DNA from: a candidate division SR1 bacterium
GTDB lineage: Bacteria; Patescibacteriota; Gracilibacteria; Absconditabacterales; Absconditicoccaceae
DNA: 64,000 nt
Direction: 5' to 3'
NCBI GenBank assembly: GCA_026397515.1
Contig: JAPLUU010000005.1
Coordinates: forward strand, 18,240-82,239
Shown here: positions 45,092 through 57,412 of the stretch, piece after piece
Layout of the letters: every line of letters starts with the position of its first letter
Numbering within the stretch: position 1 is the first letter of the stretch
The notes under the pieces: model-generated
The model's database searches: none
The model's input: only the letters and a program-made list of their open reading frames with translations
Told to the model about the DNA's origin: nothing
Program-made: the position numbers and the translations under genes

Positions 45092-46711
45092 TTAGTATAC
45101 AAATTGTTTCGCATAATATTTTGGCGTCAATTTTTCACCCGTAGCCGATTCAATCATCGTATTCCAATGATATTTGCGTCCAGCATGAAATATTTTTTCT
45201 TTGAGATACGTTCCAACTTTAGGCATATTATAAAAACTTTGGAACTGATATTCGTTTGATTTCAATATGTGTTCGATGATATAATAATATATTTGTGAAG
45301 CAAGTAATTCGCCTAATTGATAATTATGATAATAACAAGGATAGCATGCTACATGAATTTTTGATGCTCGATCAGGCTCATTTCTCCCTTCAGGACATTT
45401 CATCATCTGATATTTTTCTACAAGATTCCACCATAAGGCATTCAAATCTTGATCAGGATCTGCGTACATATTTTTTTCAAAACGATACATGACTTGCATC
45501 CAGCGAGAGGAAACTAATTGCTCTAGACGAAGTGTACTGAAACATGCATCCGCGATTTTTTGTTTTTCATCGTCAGATATTCCTAGCATATCCTGTATCC
45601 ATTGAGGGTTTGAAGCAAATCTGCCAAACATCATAGCTATCGCTTCCGTAGTGAATGTATGTGCAGGATCACGTAGGATATACGATGTTTTTTCATCCAG
45701 ATATTTGTCATATACAGCGTGTCATAATTCATGAAGCTGTGTGTTCATCCATTTAGTGTTCGGTTTGATATTGCACACTATACGTACATCACCCATCTTA
45801 TCCATATGGATACAACATGCGTGCTGGTATTTTCCTTCTCTTTCATAGAGATCGCTATTTGCCAAAACACTTGTCACCGGCAATCCTATACTGTTATAAT
45901 ATTTGCTAGAAAGCTCAACAATATCCTGATCTTTATAGTATTTATCTATATCTATGGTATAGATTTTTGGTGCTTCTTGAAAATATCTATTTTGATAATG
46001 CCACGGCATGAGGTCTATCTTTTCGATACCAAATTTTTTTGCCAAATAGAGATCAATCTCATTTTTTTCCTTGATAAATGCATCACGAGTAAGCGTATCA
46101 AGTTCATCAAAAAGATTACTGATTTCTTCTGGATCCTGTTCATCCAATTGTAGACTCATCGTATGATAGTTTTCATATCATAATTCTTGTGCTACTTCAT
46201 TGCGCATTTTAACAATCTGAATAACATTATGAGATACTACACTACCGATGGTTTTGCTTGCTAACCATGCTTTTTTTACTTCTTCACTATCGGTTGATGT
46301 AGAAAGAATCTCTTCTATAGTATTATCAGTATATTGTTTGCCATCAATTTCTGGCCTAAATGTAGCAAATGTACTCTCTATCGTATTCTGCAAACCTATT
46401 AATGCTTCTAGTCTTTTTTCATCAATTTGTTTTGCTTGGTAGGATAAAAAAAGCATTTCTAACTCACGCTTGAGTAGCGCATCTTCTATTTCCTCCATAG
46501 CCATAAACGATTTTATTTTTGCAAAATCATGTTTGTTTGCATATATCTTATCTATTTGCAGACTAGCATCAGCATACGTTGTATATGCTTCTTCTTTACC
46601 AGAAGTGATAGCATCAAAATAGGTCAGACAAGTATTTGTATATTTTTCAGATACGTCTGAAATATGCTGTTTGATAAATTCACGTAAGGAAAGTTCAGCT
46701 ATATTAGTCAT
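45092..46711 (-). CDS. M2-type (M3-like) zinc metallopeptidase
   Basis: 539 aa, no signal peptide. The gluzincin motif is LHELGHAVYDKYLDEKT (two zinc His and catalytic Glu), and the third ligand is in AHTFTTEAIAMMFGRFAS. The region ahead (CIHMDKMGDVRIVCNIKPNT) matches bacterial M2-family peptidases related to angiotensin-converting enzyme. Substrate is probably short peptides in the cytoplasm. A peptide-binding protein is encoded a few genes upstream, so peptide scavenging is a plausible joint role. UGA encodes the Gly of HELGHA. It is downstream of the PAP2-type gene by 38 bases. Confidence 0.87.
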
Positions 46712-46749
46712 GGAGATATGTTTTTTTAATAGAGAATAAAAATATTCTG

Positions 46750-47394
46750 TTATGATATTCTAACACTAGCATTGTCAAAATGCACTTTATCTTTTTTCCA
46801 TAAAAGTTCTCAGAGATGATGTATAGTATATGTTATAAAAAACGCTGCAAGTACATCAATAGAGTAGTGAAGATGACCAAGTAATACTATAATACCAAAC
46901 GATATTGCTGCCAAGATAAATAGATATCTCAAGAGTTTATTTTCCCAAAATATTAACGCCATGAGAAATGGCATACCTGTATGACCAGAAAAAAATAAAT
47001 CTGCTCAGAAATTTATTTTCCCCATAATGCCCGTATTGAGTATCAGGATACTATCAGGATATGGTCAAAGATGAGTCAATGTTACAAAAACAGCACGAAT
47101 AGCAATAAACAAGGCAATAGATTTTAAAATATATGGTGTTTGTGCTGGATATCTTATACACCAACCCAAAATAAATAAAAAAAATACAATTATTCCACCA
47201 ATAAATAATGCATCTACATCATAAGCTCTGGTGTTGCTAAGTACGATATCAGTAACCGGAGTGATACCTTTTTCATTAGCATAACTGCCTGCATAAAAAT
47301 TTCCTAAAAGACTTCCACCCAAGAGTAAAAATGCAATCAAAGATGATTGAATTAATTTTCTACTTGAAAAAAATAATTGGTACGCTTTTTTCAT
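46750..47394 (-). CDS. PAP2-type membrane phosphatase (sphingomyelin-synthase-like)
   Basis: 214 aa, five to six membrane helices. The PAP2-like active-site motifs are present as FGADLFFSGHTGMPFLMALI (catalytic His) and LGHLHYSIDVLAAFFI (second His and Asp). This pattern, with HTG and H-x3-D, matches the PAP2_C group, which includes sphingomyelin synthases. It may dephosphorylate or transfer a phospho-head group of a lipid. UGA encodes Gly in THLGPYPD and in FSGHTG. It lies 14 bases from the GT2 gene, in a lipid/glycan-flavoured operon. Confidence 0.82.
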
Positions 47395-47408
47395 TATAAT
47401 AACATTAA

Positions 47409-48122
47409 TTACCTAAAATCTTTATATGTTTTCGTAGCTGATCTATGAAATATAGCCTGTGATAGAAAATTGATTGTATAGACATATGCTGTTTTGATCA
47501 TACCTTCTCCTACAAATCTTCTGGCTGAGGTAGGCATCACAATATTTAAGCTAAACTTAGCTTTACTCACTTTAGCAGCTCTACGAGCAATATCAGTATC
47601 CTCTCCATAAAAAACTATTTGGGTATCAAATCCGTTTATTTTATCAAGTACAGACTTTTTAATAGCGAAATTTCCTCCTACTCATAAATATCCCGTTAAG
47701 AGATAGCTAGGATATCCAAGTAGTCTTCGATATAATCGATTACCTATCTGTTTATGCCAAGGGAGATCGTAATAACTATAAGGACCACTCACAAATCATA
47801 TAGTATGATCAGATTCAAAATGTTTTTTCATTTTTTTTGCCCATCCTTCTGGTACGCGAGTATCAGAGTCTACAAAAGCAAGAATATCATATTTTGCTTC
47901 TATATATCCCCTTTGGCGAGCAACCGTCAATCATTTTTTATGTTCGGTAACTACTCTGACACCAGGGTAACTTTCTGCTATTTTTCTAGTATTGTCCGTA
48001 CTCGCATTATCTATTACAATGATTTCATCAACATGCTCATGAGCATGACGAAGAGCATATTCAATACATTGTCATATATATTTTTCTTCATTATATGCTG
48101 GGATAATAAGACTAATCGTCAT
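47409..48122 (-). CDS. GT2 family glycosyltransferase (copy 1)
   Basis: 237 aa GT-A enzyme: SLIIPAYNEEKYIGQCIEYA at the start, EIIVIDNASTDNT, then LAFVDSDTRVPEGW (DxD-type metal site) and GVGGNFAIKKSVLDKINGFD with FYGEDTDIARR. It would transfer a sugar to a lipid or polysaccharide acceptor. Clearly paralogous to the next gene upstream (48192-48899), with the same length, the same motif spacing and a KDFR C-terminus in both. UGA-Gly occurs at several motif positions. Confidence 0.92.
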
Positions 48123-48191
48123 TTTTTGTTGGTTATGTAATGATGAATCTTGCGTCATTATCATACAAGTAACGATATAAAATTATAGATA

Positions 48192-48899
48192 TTATCTAAA
48201 ATCTTTTACGGGAGCCTTAGAAGGTGTAAACATATGAGACAAATACATAAATCAAGTTTTCAGTATTCCTTGATGTGTATATCTTCTAGATGATGTTGGC
48301 ATTTTTAAATTCAACATATATTGCATCTTCGTATATTTTTCTGCTCTTTTGAGAAAGTCTGCCTCGTCTCCATAGAATAATATGTTTGTATCAAATCATC
48401 CAATTTTATCAAGTATGGTTTTTCTTACTGCAAAATTTCCACCGGTACAAACACCACCAACGAGTTTAGACATAAAGTAGGCCAATATCGGAGCATAATA
48501 TAACCAAGAATAAAAAAAACTATACCAAGGCAAATCATAAAAACTATAGGGACCACAAACTACACCTATTGTACTATTATGTAAAAATTGATCTTCAATT
48601 TTTTTTGCCCATCACGCTGGTATACGAGTGTCAGCATCTACAAAAGCCAGAATATCTCCTGTGGATTCTAGGTATCATCTATTACGTGCTGATGATGTTC
48701 ATTTTTTCTTTTCTAAAACCACTCTGACACCTGGATATCATTCCGCCAATTTTTTTGTAGTATCTGTACTATTATTATCTACTACAATGATTTCGTGAAA
48801 ATATCATTTTCCATTTTTCAGTGCATATTCGAGACACTCTCAGATATATTTTTCTTCATTATATGCAGGGATAATGAGCGATATTTTTAGTTTAATCAT
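48192..48899 (-). CDS. GT2 family glycosyltransferase (copy 2)
   Basis: 235 aa. Motifs parallel copy 1: SLIIPAYNEEKYIGECLEYA, EIIVVDNNSTDTT, YPGVRVVLEKKKGTSSARN, LAFVDADTRIPAGW, CTGGNFAVRKTILDKIGGFD, FYGDEADFLKR and the C-terminal APVKDFR. The two genes are tandem duplicates that have diverged, so the acceptors may differ. Sits between the DedA gene and copy 1, with short gaps. Confidence 0.92.
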
Positions 48900-48922
48900 A
48901 CGTAGATAAAACAGGTAAAAAT

Positions 48923-49495
48923 TTATTTTTCAAATTTTTTGGCAACACGTTTACCAACACTACGATAGGTGAAGATAATAATAACCAAAACGATAGCTAA
49001 TATAATACCAGGATATGATAGATATTGTGCTGCAAGATTATATCAATTTCATAAATAATATCCAACAAATAATAAAATAATTGGTTGAATAAATGCTGAT
49101 GGTATACTATACGACAAAAAACGAGGGTACGACATTTTTGTCGCTCCAGCACTGGCAACAATAGCTACACTGATAATATATGCGTTTTTTCCAAGAATCA
49201 TTGTTTTAAGGGGATGATCAGCCCATAGTTTTTTCATGGTAGTCATATTTCTTGAGAGAAATTTAGATTGATCTACAAAATTAGAGATTTTTTTTGATCT
49301 AATGACTCCACGACCGATAAGATAATATAAAGTATCATTAGATATGTCAGCAGAAAGGATAACTAAAAATGCAATCCAAAGATTGAAATGTCCGCTCCAC
49401 ACCAAAAACCCCGAAAATAACGTAGAAAATTGTCATTCAAAAAATGATGCTATAAACAACATAATATATCCATAATGAGAGAGGAGTGCTTGCAT
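48923..49495 (-). CDS. DedA family (SNARE-associated) membrane protein
   Basis: 190 aa. The start ALLSHYGYIMLFIASFFEGQF resembles the DedA F/E-x-x-x-P/Q region. It continues ILSADISNDTLYYLIGRGVI (family 'G...g....Y..GR..G') and FLGKNAYI-type MILGKNAYIISVAIVASAGA before RFLSYSIPSAFIQPIILLFV. DedA proteins are thought to be lipid scramblases or flippases, for example for undecaprenyl phosphate. UGA encodes Gly in FEGQFST and in YYLGNGYN. It sits between prfA and the GT2 pair, fitting an envelope role. Confidence 0.87.
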
Positions 49496-49526
49496 AAAGT
49501 ATAGGATCTAAAGTGTAAAATCTATG

Positions 49527-50597
49527 TTATTTCATACTTTCTTCCAATAATCTTGTTTGGTTCTCCAATACTAAGGCATTGATCATATCATCTATTTCTC
49601 CCGTCATAAATACAGGTAAATTTGACCATGATTGATGGATACGATGATCGGTTACTCTATCTTGGGGAAAATTATATGTCCTAATTTTTTCTGATCTATC
49701 TCAGGTTCAGATTTGATCACCTCTAAGTGATTTTTGTTCAGCATTTTTTTTATCAACTTCTATTTGATATAATCTCGATGTAAGTACTGACCAAGCTTTT
49801 TCTTTATTAGCAAGCTGTGATTTACTATCTCAGATATCGACAATTAATCCACTTGGTAAGTGACGTAATCTTACTCCCGTTTGATTCTTATTAGCATTTT
49901 GTCCTCATGCGGATGATCATGCGTAGGTATCCATTTCTACATCTTTGGGATCGACATGAAAATCTAAATCTTCTGCTTCTGGCATGATAGCTACGGTTAC
50001 TGTCGACGTATGGACTCTTCCTTGTGATTCTGTTGCTGGGATTCTTTGTACTCTATGTACTCAACTTTCAAATTTCATAATTGAATAAACACTTTTTCCA
50101 CTGACTTTTACCATCACAAATTTTACTCCACCGATATCAGACATTTGTTCTTCTACGATTTCTGGCTTCCATCATTTTTTTGTAGCATATCCGAGATACA
50201 TTTTTAACAGTTCAGCTGCAAATAATCCTGCTTCATCACCACCAGCTGCTGGCCTGATTTCCAAGAAAATATTTTTTTCATCATTCGGATCTTTGGGGAG
50301 GAGTTCAATCTTGATTTTTTTATCCAAGTCATCGATGAGGAGTTCAGATTCTTTGAGTTGTTCTTTTGCCATATCAATCATCTCAGAATCTTTTTCCGTA
50401 TCTATCATTTCTTGTGCTTCTTTCGCCTGTTGATTGGCTATTTTGTATGCCTGGATGAGGTCAAAAATATCTTGGAGAGAAGAAAGTTCTTTGTTGATAG
50501 CAATAGATTTTTTGTTATCAGAAATAATAATAGCATCCATAGACTGCTCTCTGAGGTCCAAATATCTTTTTTCTATATTACCTAATTTATCTAACAT
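49527..50597 (-). CDS. prfA: Peptide chain release factor 1
   Basis: 356 aa, full length. It reads UAA and UAG and releases the finished protein. Domain 2 has [20 protein letters not shown]; the class RF1 region is [20 protein letters not shown]; the catalytic GGQ is in [18 protein letters not shown]; and [19 protein letters not shown] follows. UGA encodes the Gly at KKGWKPEIV and one in the GSSAGGQ region. RF1 is the release factor compatible with UGA recoding, since it does not recognise UGA; RF2 is not in this window. Confidence 0.97.
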
Positions 50598-50658
50598 AAT
50601 TAAACGATTAAACGATAAAACACCAAAGCGGTAAAATACTATCCGTTTAATAGGTTAG

Positions 50659-51294
50659 CTAATAGAAGACTTGTCCGATGATAATAAACAAAAAATTAAA
50701 CACGAATGTGATCACTTTTACGAAAATAGGACTTGCTATATAGACAAGCAAGACGACGAAAATAATGCTAAAACGTACATATTTTTCCATAAATTCTGCT
50801 CATTTATGCCATCGAATTTTGATCAATCTATAGCCATCAAGTGGAGCAATAGGGATGAGATTAAAAATAGCGAGTCAGATATTGAGAAATGTAAAGTTTA
50901 TCCAAAAACTAATCATGAGATCTCAATTATTGAGAAAAATATCATTAGGTGTCCCTCACATAACTTTTGCATAGATCAAGAGGATAAGTATTCATATAAT
51001 CGCCAAAATAAAGTTTGTTGCTGGTCATGCAAGTGCTACCATAAGTTCTCATTTACGTGGATTTTTGTAATATAATGGATTGATCTGTACAGGTTTTCCT
51101 CGTCCAAAATGTGCAATAAATATCATCAGGAATCCTATAGGGTCGATATGTTTCATAGGGTTTGGTGTCAATCTTCATTGAAGTTTTGGTGTAGGATCTC
51201 CAAGATAATAAGAAACATATGCATGCGCGTATTCATGCATTCCTATTGATACTGCCAAGATGATAGCTAACTGAATAATATCAAATATCCCCAT
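50659..51294 (-). CDS. Site-2 protease family (M50) membrane zinc protease
   Basis: 211-aa membrane protease. The zinc motif is SIGMHEYAHAYVSYYLGD (HExxH). Further motifs are NPMKHIDPIGFLMIF and LVALAGPATNFILA-type MVALAGPATNFILA, and the third ligand Asp is in NLIPIAPLDGYRLIK. This is the short, PDZ-less M50B type. It would cleave membrane-spanning substrates. UGA-Gly codons include ALAGPAT and LQGRLTP. The ATG is 3 bases after the stop of the peptide-binding protein gene, so the two are translationally close. Confidence 0.92.
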
Positions 51295-51297
51295 AAT

Positions 51298-53289
51298 TTA
51301 TTGTATTGATTTCGTTAAAAATTTTGAGAAGTTATCAACATTCCAAACCCTTTTTCCATCGATATGAACGTTGGTTACTAGTTTAACATTATTGTAGACG
51401 TAATCTCTTCGGTTGTATTCATTAATCTCTATGGCATTTCCCGTACTAAATAATTTTTCCATAATATCTGGTTTAAAATTGAGATTCAGATATTCTTTTC
51501 CAAGGACAACAAAAGGCATATCTTTTGAATAGATACTATTAATCTCTACGAGTGATCTTTTTTTACTTTTTTCATCAGCAGCACTATATTGTTTGAGTAA
51601 TGTAGTCATTTTTTGGTTCTGATATTGTGAAGGATTGAATTCAGATTTGTCAGTACTAAAGAGTTTAGTAAGATCTTTTTTTAGTCCCATATCAACCGTA
51701 TTGATTAAGAGATCATAATCTCAAACCACCAATCTTCATTGTAATTCCTGCGGAGTGGTAATCTTTTCAAAGACAAAATTTTCACTGACATTGGCGTTTT
51801 TAAAAATATTTTGTAATGTCGTCACGACAAAATCATTTATATAGGTGCTATAATATACTACCGTAAGTTTTACTGGTTCTCATACAACAACTTCAGTCTG
51901 TATCTCAGGGATAACGTTATATACATCCAAAGAGTCGATAAGTATTTTTTTGTTTCAGATATATCCATAGATCATGTATTTATTGAGTCCAGATCAAAAT
52001 GTTTTTTCTAGAAGTCCAAATGTATACCATCATGATTTTCCTCATTTTACAAAGTGTTTTGGTGTGTATGTCTTTGTTTGATATTCTATAATTACTTTAT
52101 CATATACTCTATCAAAAGTAAATTCCGTAGAAAGTGATGCTCAGGTATCTATATAATATACTCATTTCTGATTTTCTCATTTGATAGCGATAGATTTTGG
52201 TAGATTTTTGACATTGATATCGATCAGATCATTTTTGGTGATGATATTATTGGTATAATCGCGATTGAGTAAGTCTTTGACGTCTCATCATGTAGATTGA
52301 AATACATCAAACAATCCGTCACTATTTTTTTGAAAATATGTTTCATATCCACTACTATAAAAGTTGTGTTTAATAAGTCCTCAGAGAACTCTTCTTCCTC
52401 TTACACTAAGTTTGTCCGAACGAGTATTAAAAAATACGGTAATGAGCTGATTGGTTAATAATTTTTTTACCGCATATCAACGCAATGTTTCATCTCCTAC
52501 ATATCCATCTATGATGGAATTGCTTCAGTTATTTATAGAAGTTTTAAATGCTTCAAAAGAAGTAGTATTTTTTACTTGATAGAAATTTAAATTACTTTGA
52601 TTACAATTTGCGAGATTAAATATCAAACTATATTCATCATTGGATTGAGAGACAAGATTAGCACAATTGGAATAGACAGGTTTAAATGCGAATAGAGATG
52701 TATAATCATTGACTTCAGAATTTGCTAGCATATGCTGTGGCAAAATGTAGTTAGTAAAAAATAAGATATTGTCTGAAGATGCATTGGGGAAAGTTACTTT
52801 GAGGGTGTTGTTTACATCTTTGACGATAGTAATATCACTATATTGATTCAATAAAGGGAGTTTCCATATATTATTACGCAAAATTTCATTATACGTAAAA
52901 TAGATGTCTTCGAGTGAAACCGGTGTCCCATCAGACCAGATAAATCATTTATTCAAATTTATACTATAATTTTGATTGTCTTTGGTGGTAACCGTACAAA
53001 AATCAGGGATATAGGTCAAAGTATTTTTATTATAAGATGATTTAACGCAAGCATTAAACAACAGTCCTTGATAAAAATTACTTTGGATGTCGTTACGAAT
53101 ATATGGCAGATAAGAAGTATTTCCAAAAATACCCTCTACAAAGGTTCATCATTTAGTATTCACTTGAGTAGAAGAAACTCGAATATACTGGTATCCTACA
53201 TAGATACTAATCACTACCCAAAAAAATAGTGATAAGAAAAAAGTATATCTAAGAATGTCTCTTACAAGCTTTTTTTTAATTGTTATCAT
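51298..53289 (-). CDS. Membrane-anchored peptide-binding protein (SBP family 5-like)
   Basis: 663 aa. One N-terminal membrane helix (TFFLSLFFWVVISIYVGY) is followed by a large extracytoplasmic part. It matches the OppA/DppA-type binding fold at GTFVEGIFGNTSYLPYIRND, SNFYQGLLFNACVKSSYN, INLNKGFIWSDGTPVSLEDI (the strongest family block) and YFTYNEILRN. The C-terminal part is divergent. It probably captures oligopeptides for uptake; no permease or ATPase gene is in the window. It sits between secG (3-base gap) and the M50 gene. Confidence 0.82.
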
Positions 53290-53292
53290 TGC

Positions 53293-53517
53293 TTACTTAA
53301 TATACGGTAAAATAAGCGAGGCGATTAGAAAAATTATACCAGAAATAAGCGCAACTTTTTTGAGTTTATTTTCAAGAGTTTTTTTACTTCCATATTCATT
53401 TCCTCCAGCCATTCACCCAATTCCCAATCCTAGTCCACCTTTTGGAGACATAAGCAAAACAGATGTGATAAACGCTATTCATACAAGGATAATCACAATA
53501 ATCAAGAGAGTACGCAT
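53293..53517 (-). CDS. secG: SecG subunit of the protein translocase
   Basis: 74 aa with two membrane helices (LLIIVIILVGIAFITSVLL and ALISGIIFLIASLILPYI). The conserved loop is LLMSPKGGLGLGIGGMAGGN, as in SecG 'Q..k..Glg...G'. It helps SecYEG export. UGA encodes the Gly of ILVGIAF and one in the GIGG stretch. It is first in the long minus-strand run leading to pyrG. Confidence 0.85.
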
Positions 53518-53594
53518 TTTTTATAATAACAAAAAATAAAGTGACTTATAATATATAAATATGCCTGAAAAAAGCAATACGAGATAAAATACAA

Positions 53595-53630
53595 CAAAAA
53601 AGCTCCGTATAGGCTACGGAGCAGAAAAAA
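53595..53630 (-). terminator. Terminator of the type IV secretion-like group
   Basis: Perfect stem GCTCCGTA / TACGGAGC with loop TAGGC and a minus-strand T run, just beyond the stop at 53656. Confidence 0.88.
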
Positions 53631-53655
53631 CATAGTATTTTTTGATGTATATATC

Positions 53656-56351
53656 TTAGTTGATGATTGCAAAATTCACGATAAGGTATCCAGCTCCAAG
53701 TACCAAAATACCTATAAATATATAGAGGAAACTGTTTTTGATACTTTTTACCTGTGCTGGATCATCTGGTTTCATGAGTAATTTAACTGTCTGTACAATG
53801 ATGATTACCAGGATAACCAATGAAGCCATTCAGAGTGCATAATTGATAACTTGATAGAGGATTGGTATATTCTTGTTTGCTAATACTCCAGATCCAATTT
53901 CTCAAAGATTAGTTATATCTTTGACTACGGCTTGTTGTGTACCATAGATAGCTTCTATTATTTGTTTAGCTCCTATGATGATGATCATAGAAATGACATT
54001 CCATCCAATAAGCGTTCCTGCTTTTTTCTGAGCATCAGCATCAGTACCAAATAAGAAGGTAATTACACGTGTCACCAAAATCACAAACATCGCACCGAGG
54101 ACAAGATAGATAGCAAATTTAATGAACGGATAAATTATTTTATCATAGAGTCAGCTCGCTATTTCAAATCATTTAATCTGTCCACTTGCAGGATTGAGAA
54201 GATCAAACACATTTTGTCCGATAAATTTAGCACTCATAATAAGTATGATTCCTATAACTCCATAAATAATATATCTGGTTCATTCTTTGGTAGCCGTATC
54301 TTCCGTCGAAAACATAATTTTGTAAAATCCTAGAATCGCTGATAATATTCAAATGATAATTACGAGAGGAACTACAACATTCATAATCCTATTATATAAG
54401 AAATTTTGTAGTCACTGAGCTCATACAGCGCCTTCAGCAGAGTCAAGGTTTTTACTTATAGTTTCGATACTTTTACTCAAAGCAAGATCAAATCTACTCG
54501 CTTCAACAACTTCAAACGATCATGACCATATGTTGTTACCAAGAACAGCTATATTGTCAGGTGCAGTACTAAGTATAGTATTCGTAAGTTTCGAAGGGTC
54601 TATAGTACATTTCAGAGTTTTTGTAGTAGTTGATTGAGTAAATAGTGAACTACTTCTGATATAGTTCATGGATTTATAATTAGACTCGTAATAGGATTGG
54701 ACGTATATACGAGGAGATTTTTTTCTACTCGCGTACAGGTAAGAAATCATGCTGCAGCAGTACCATCAAATGCAGTATCTCATTTATTTTTGAACACGAT
54801 ACCTATTTGTGGACTAGATCATTGTGCAATGATACCACCATTGATATTTTCCTGTCCAGGAAGTCCGACAGATTCATTGATAGTAAGATCTACACCATTA
54901 AAGACGTATTGATCAATACATCCAGAATTATTATATGTTTGCCAGTTTCCTCAGATGACACCATTGGTACAGGTAAGTAATTCTGCATAATTAATTGCAC
55001 ATTTTTTTGGAAGTGATGCTCATGTAGAAGAATATCATATTACTCAAGATCATTCTGCCAATGAAGCTCATCGTGGAAGAATACAACTACTGCAACTTCC
55101 ATATAAAGTATTTTGATTGATTTGAGTTCAACTGGTATATCGTACATTATTTTTGCAGAGTAATTGTTTTTTTACACCATCACATCCCAGAGTAGTAGTA
55201 GGTGTTTGAGAAGTATATCAATAAATAAATTGAAGATGAGGAATGTAATGGTTTGATCGGATATCTAAACATGATCATGAGGTCACAGTTTGACATCACG
55301 TATATATACCTGCCGAACCACCAACTCGGTTTCCATTGAGGCATTGAAAAGGAACTGCCCATGCACTACACGATTCATTATTCGTTTGATTAGCAAGTGG
55401 ATGAGTATATTTTGTGATAAACGTTCCATGGAGAACCATTCATGTACCATCGATAATATTAGCACAGGGTGCGGTATTGGCTTGAACACATCAACTATAC
55501 AATCCATTTTGTTGTGCAATTCCATTACCTACCCACACACCATTGGTACAGGTAAGTGGATGTAAAATAGTAGTACATGTTCATGTACCTATTGATTGAG
55601 GAGATGTATATGTATTAATTGCTGAACTATGAGGGACAACAGTATTTGTTCGCGTATTTAAACATCCTTGAAATGATCAAGAATCTATACATCCCGTAAA
55701 AAGTGATGATTGATTTCCTCATAACCAGTTTCCATTGGTACACGTGAGTGTTTTTTTACGTAATGCACACGTTGTTCCATCACCAGGAATACTAAATTTA
55801 GCCGTATAACCTATAAGTGTTTCTCCATGATCTTTGTAACTCGCTGGAGTAGTTCGATTGTCCACACATTGTAATCGTGGTTGTTCGGTACAACTTGCAA
55901 AGGTATAAAGCCAAGGAGTTATGCCTCACGTAAAATGTGAATCGAGACATTGGAGACTTTGACTCAACTGCTGACATGTCTGGGTAAGACTATTATGGTT
56001 TGCTTTATAGAGTGTTTTATATTCTAGATGAAGTGCTGCAATAGGTGTTGTACAATTTCCCCGTATGTGTGGAGTACATGATGCATATGGATAGACATTA
56101 CCAAGATTGTTAGCAATGCTTCAGCTGACACAGGTAATAATCCCTAGTGAATCTGCACAACTTTGGGTATAGGTAGCCGCAGAGATTTGATATCCTGTTC
56201 TTGATTGTCCATCAGCAAGTGTAGAAGGATTCCAGCCTGGAAGAAGGTGACAGCTTTGTCCATGGGCAAATGCAACAAGTGCAAATGCTATCGTCATAAA
56301 CGAACCGATAAATTTTGTTATACGTGTACCCAATCTGTGTCTGTAGTTCAT
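53656..56351 (-). CDS. Cys-rich secreted protein with C-terminal VirB2-like membrane hairpins, frameshift at A7
   Basis: About 898 aa after a -1 shift. The signal peptide is GSFMTIAFALVAFAHG. Residues about 25-500 hold Cys-rich repeats with the motif LTCTNGxWxG (LTCTNGNWLGGNQSS, LTCTNGVWVGNGIA, LTCTNGVIGGNW) plus single Cys in spaced positions. The C-terminal 300 residues have three pairs of membrane helices (VVPLVIIIGILSAILGFYKI, FAIYLVLGAMFVILVTRVIT, ALGMASLVILVIIIVQTVKL), each like a TrbC/VirB2 pilin hairpin. The frame breaks at seven A on the minus strand (54718-54724), where a -1 shift restores the open frame; otherwise it stops at TAG about 100 bases on. It is third in the VirB4 group. 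Confidence 0.75.
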
Positions 56352-56359
56352 GATAATAT

Positions 56360-57391
56360 TTATTTGTGTATAAAAATTTTTTTACCGTAGAGAATAATTG
56401 TTTCTACCAGAAGCATAATTTCTCTCACTATCGGAAGATGTGGAAGATGTTTCAGCTGTGTTATCATGACCACATATCTTGCGATAAGTAATCAAAGTCA
56501 TACATAATATGTCCGAACAGTGAAATTGATATGAAGTGTATATACGAGTCCAATCGTCAAAATAATTCAAAGAATATATTCTATCAGAATGTTTATGTTT
56601 CCTTGGATATCTATAATACGACTATATGCTTCTTTTTCTTTTGCTATTTCTTCTTCGAGAGTATAATGTTGTATGGGTACAAATATATGTACCAAGGATT
56701 TCCCGACATAGATACATAGTCCTGTTAGATATCATCGAATTTCCTCGGGGTTTTTAAGAAATAGCTTATTGAGCCATTGTTTGATGGGAATATTGATAAA
56801 ATCTATATCAGACATAAGTGCTGAGATTCTAAAAATAATCAAAATCAACGCGCTACTACTAATCAAAACATTACCCAAGAAACTGAGGATCAAAAATGCA
56901 GTCCATAAAATAAGTGATTCTTTGATTCGCCAATTTGGTCTATCAAAACTATGGATTTTATACCATAAATAAATGTTATAGAGAGGTAAATATTTGAAAA
57001 TAATATCTTTTTTATTTCATTCGACACTATAATTCTGGATAGTATGATCGCCTCATTTCAAAAGACTAATATCAGAGAGGATGCTGACTATGCTTATCAT
57101 CAATAAAAATACTAAAAGAAAAATACTAACGGTATATACTACATTCAAAATATCTAATGCAAAAATATAGTTCATAATACCAGAAGCTATAGTAATGATT
57201 CAAAACAGCAACGTGATATATCCAAATTTTATATACCCGCGTATAAAGTCTTTTTCCTGATCAGTTATATCTCGTGTATTTTTATTGAGCATATTTTGTA
57301 CCAATGGAGAAAAAAATAGCGCTGCTGCTAGCGAAAGTTGGGTTTTGGTGTTGGTATCGTGTACTTTCGTTTCTTCCATAAATAAAAACAT
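56360..57391 (-). CDS. Multi-spanning membrane protein of the VirB4 group
   Basis: 343 aa from ATG 57391, or 339 from ATG 57379. It has at least five hydrophobic segments (YITLLFGIITIASGIMNYIF, VYTVSIFLLVFLLMISIVSI, LILWTAFLILSFLGNVLISS, ALILIIFRISALM, ILGIILTIGLVY). The start is Thr/Asn-rich and cytoplasmic (MEETKVHDTNTKTQ). I recognise no family; by position it could be the membrane platform partner of the VirB4 ATPase. UGA-Gly codons are frequent. It is 21 bases after the virB4 stop and 8 bases before the pilin-like gene, so the three are probably one operon. Confidence 0.8.
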
Positions 57392-57412
57392 ATATAATTA
57401 AAACTATTTTTT

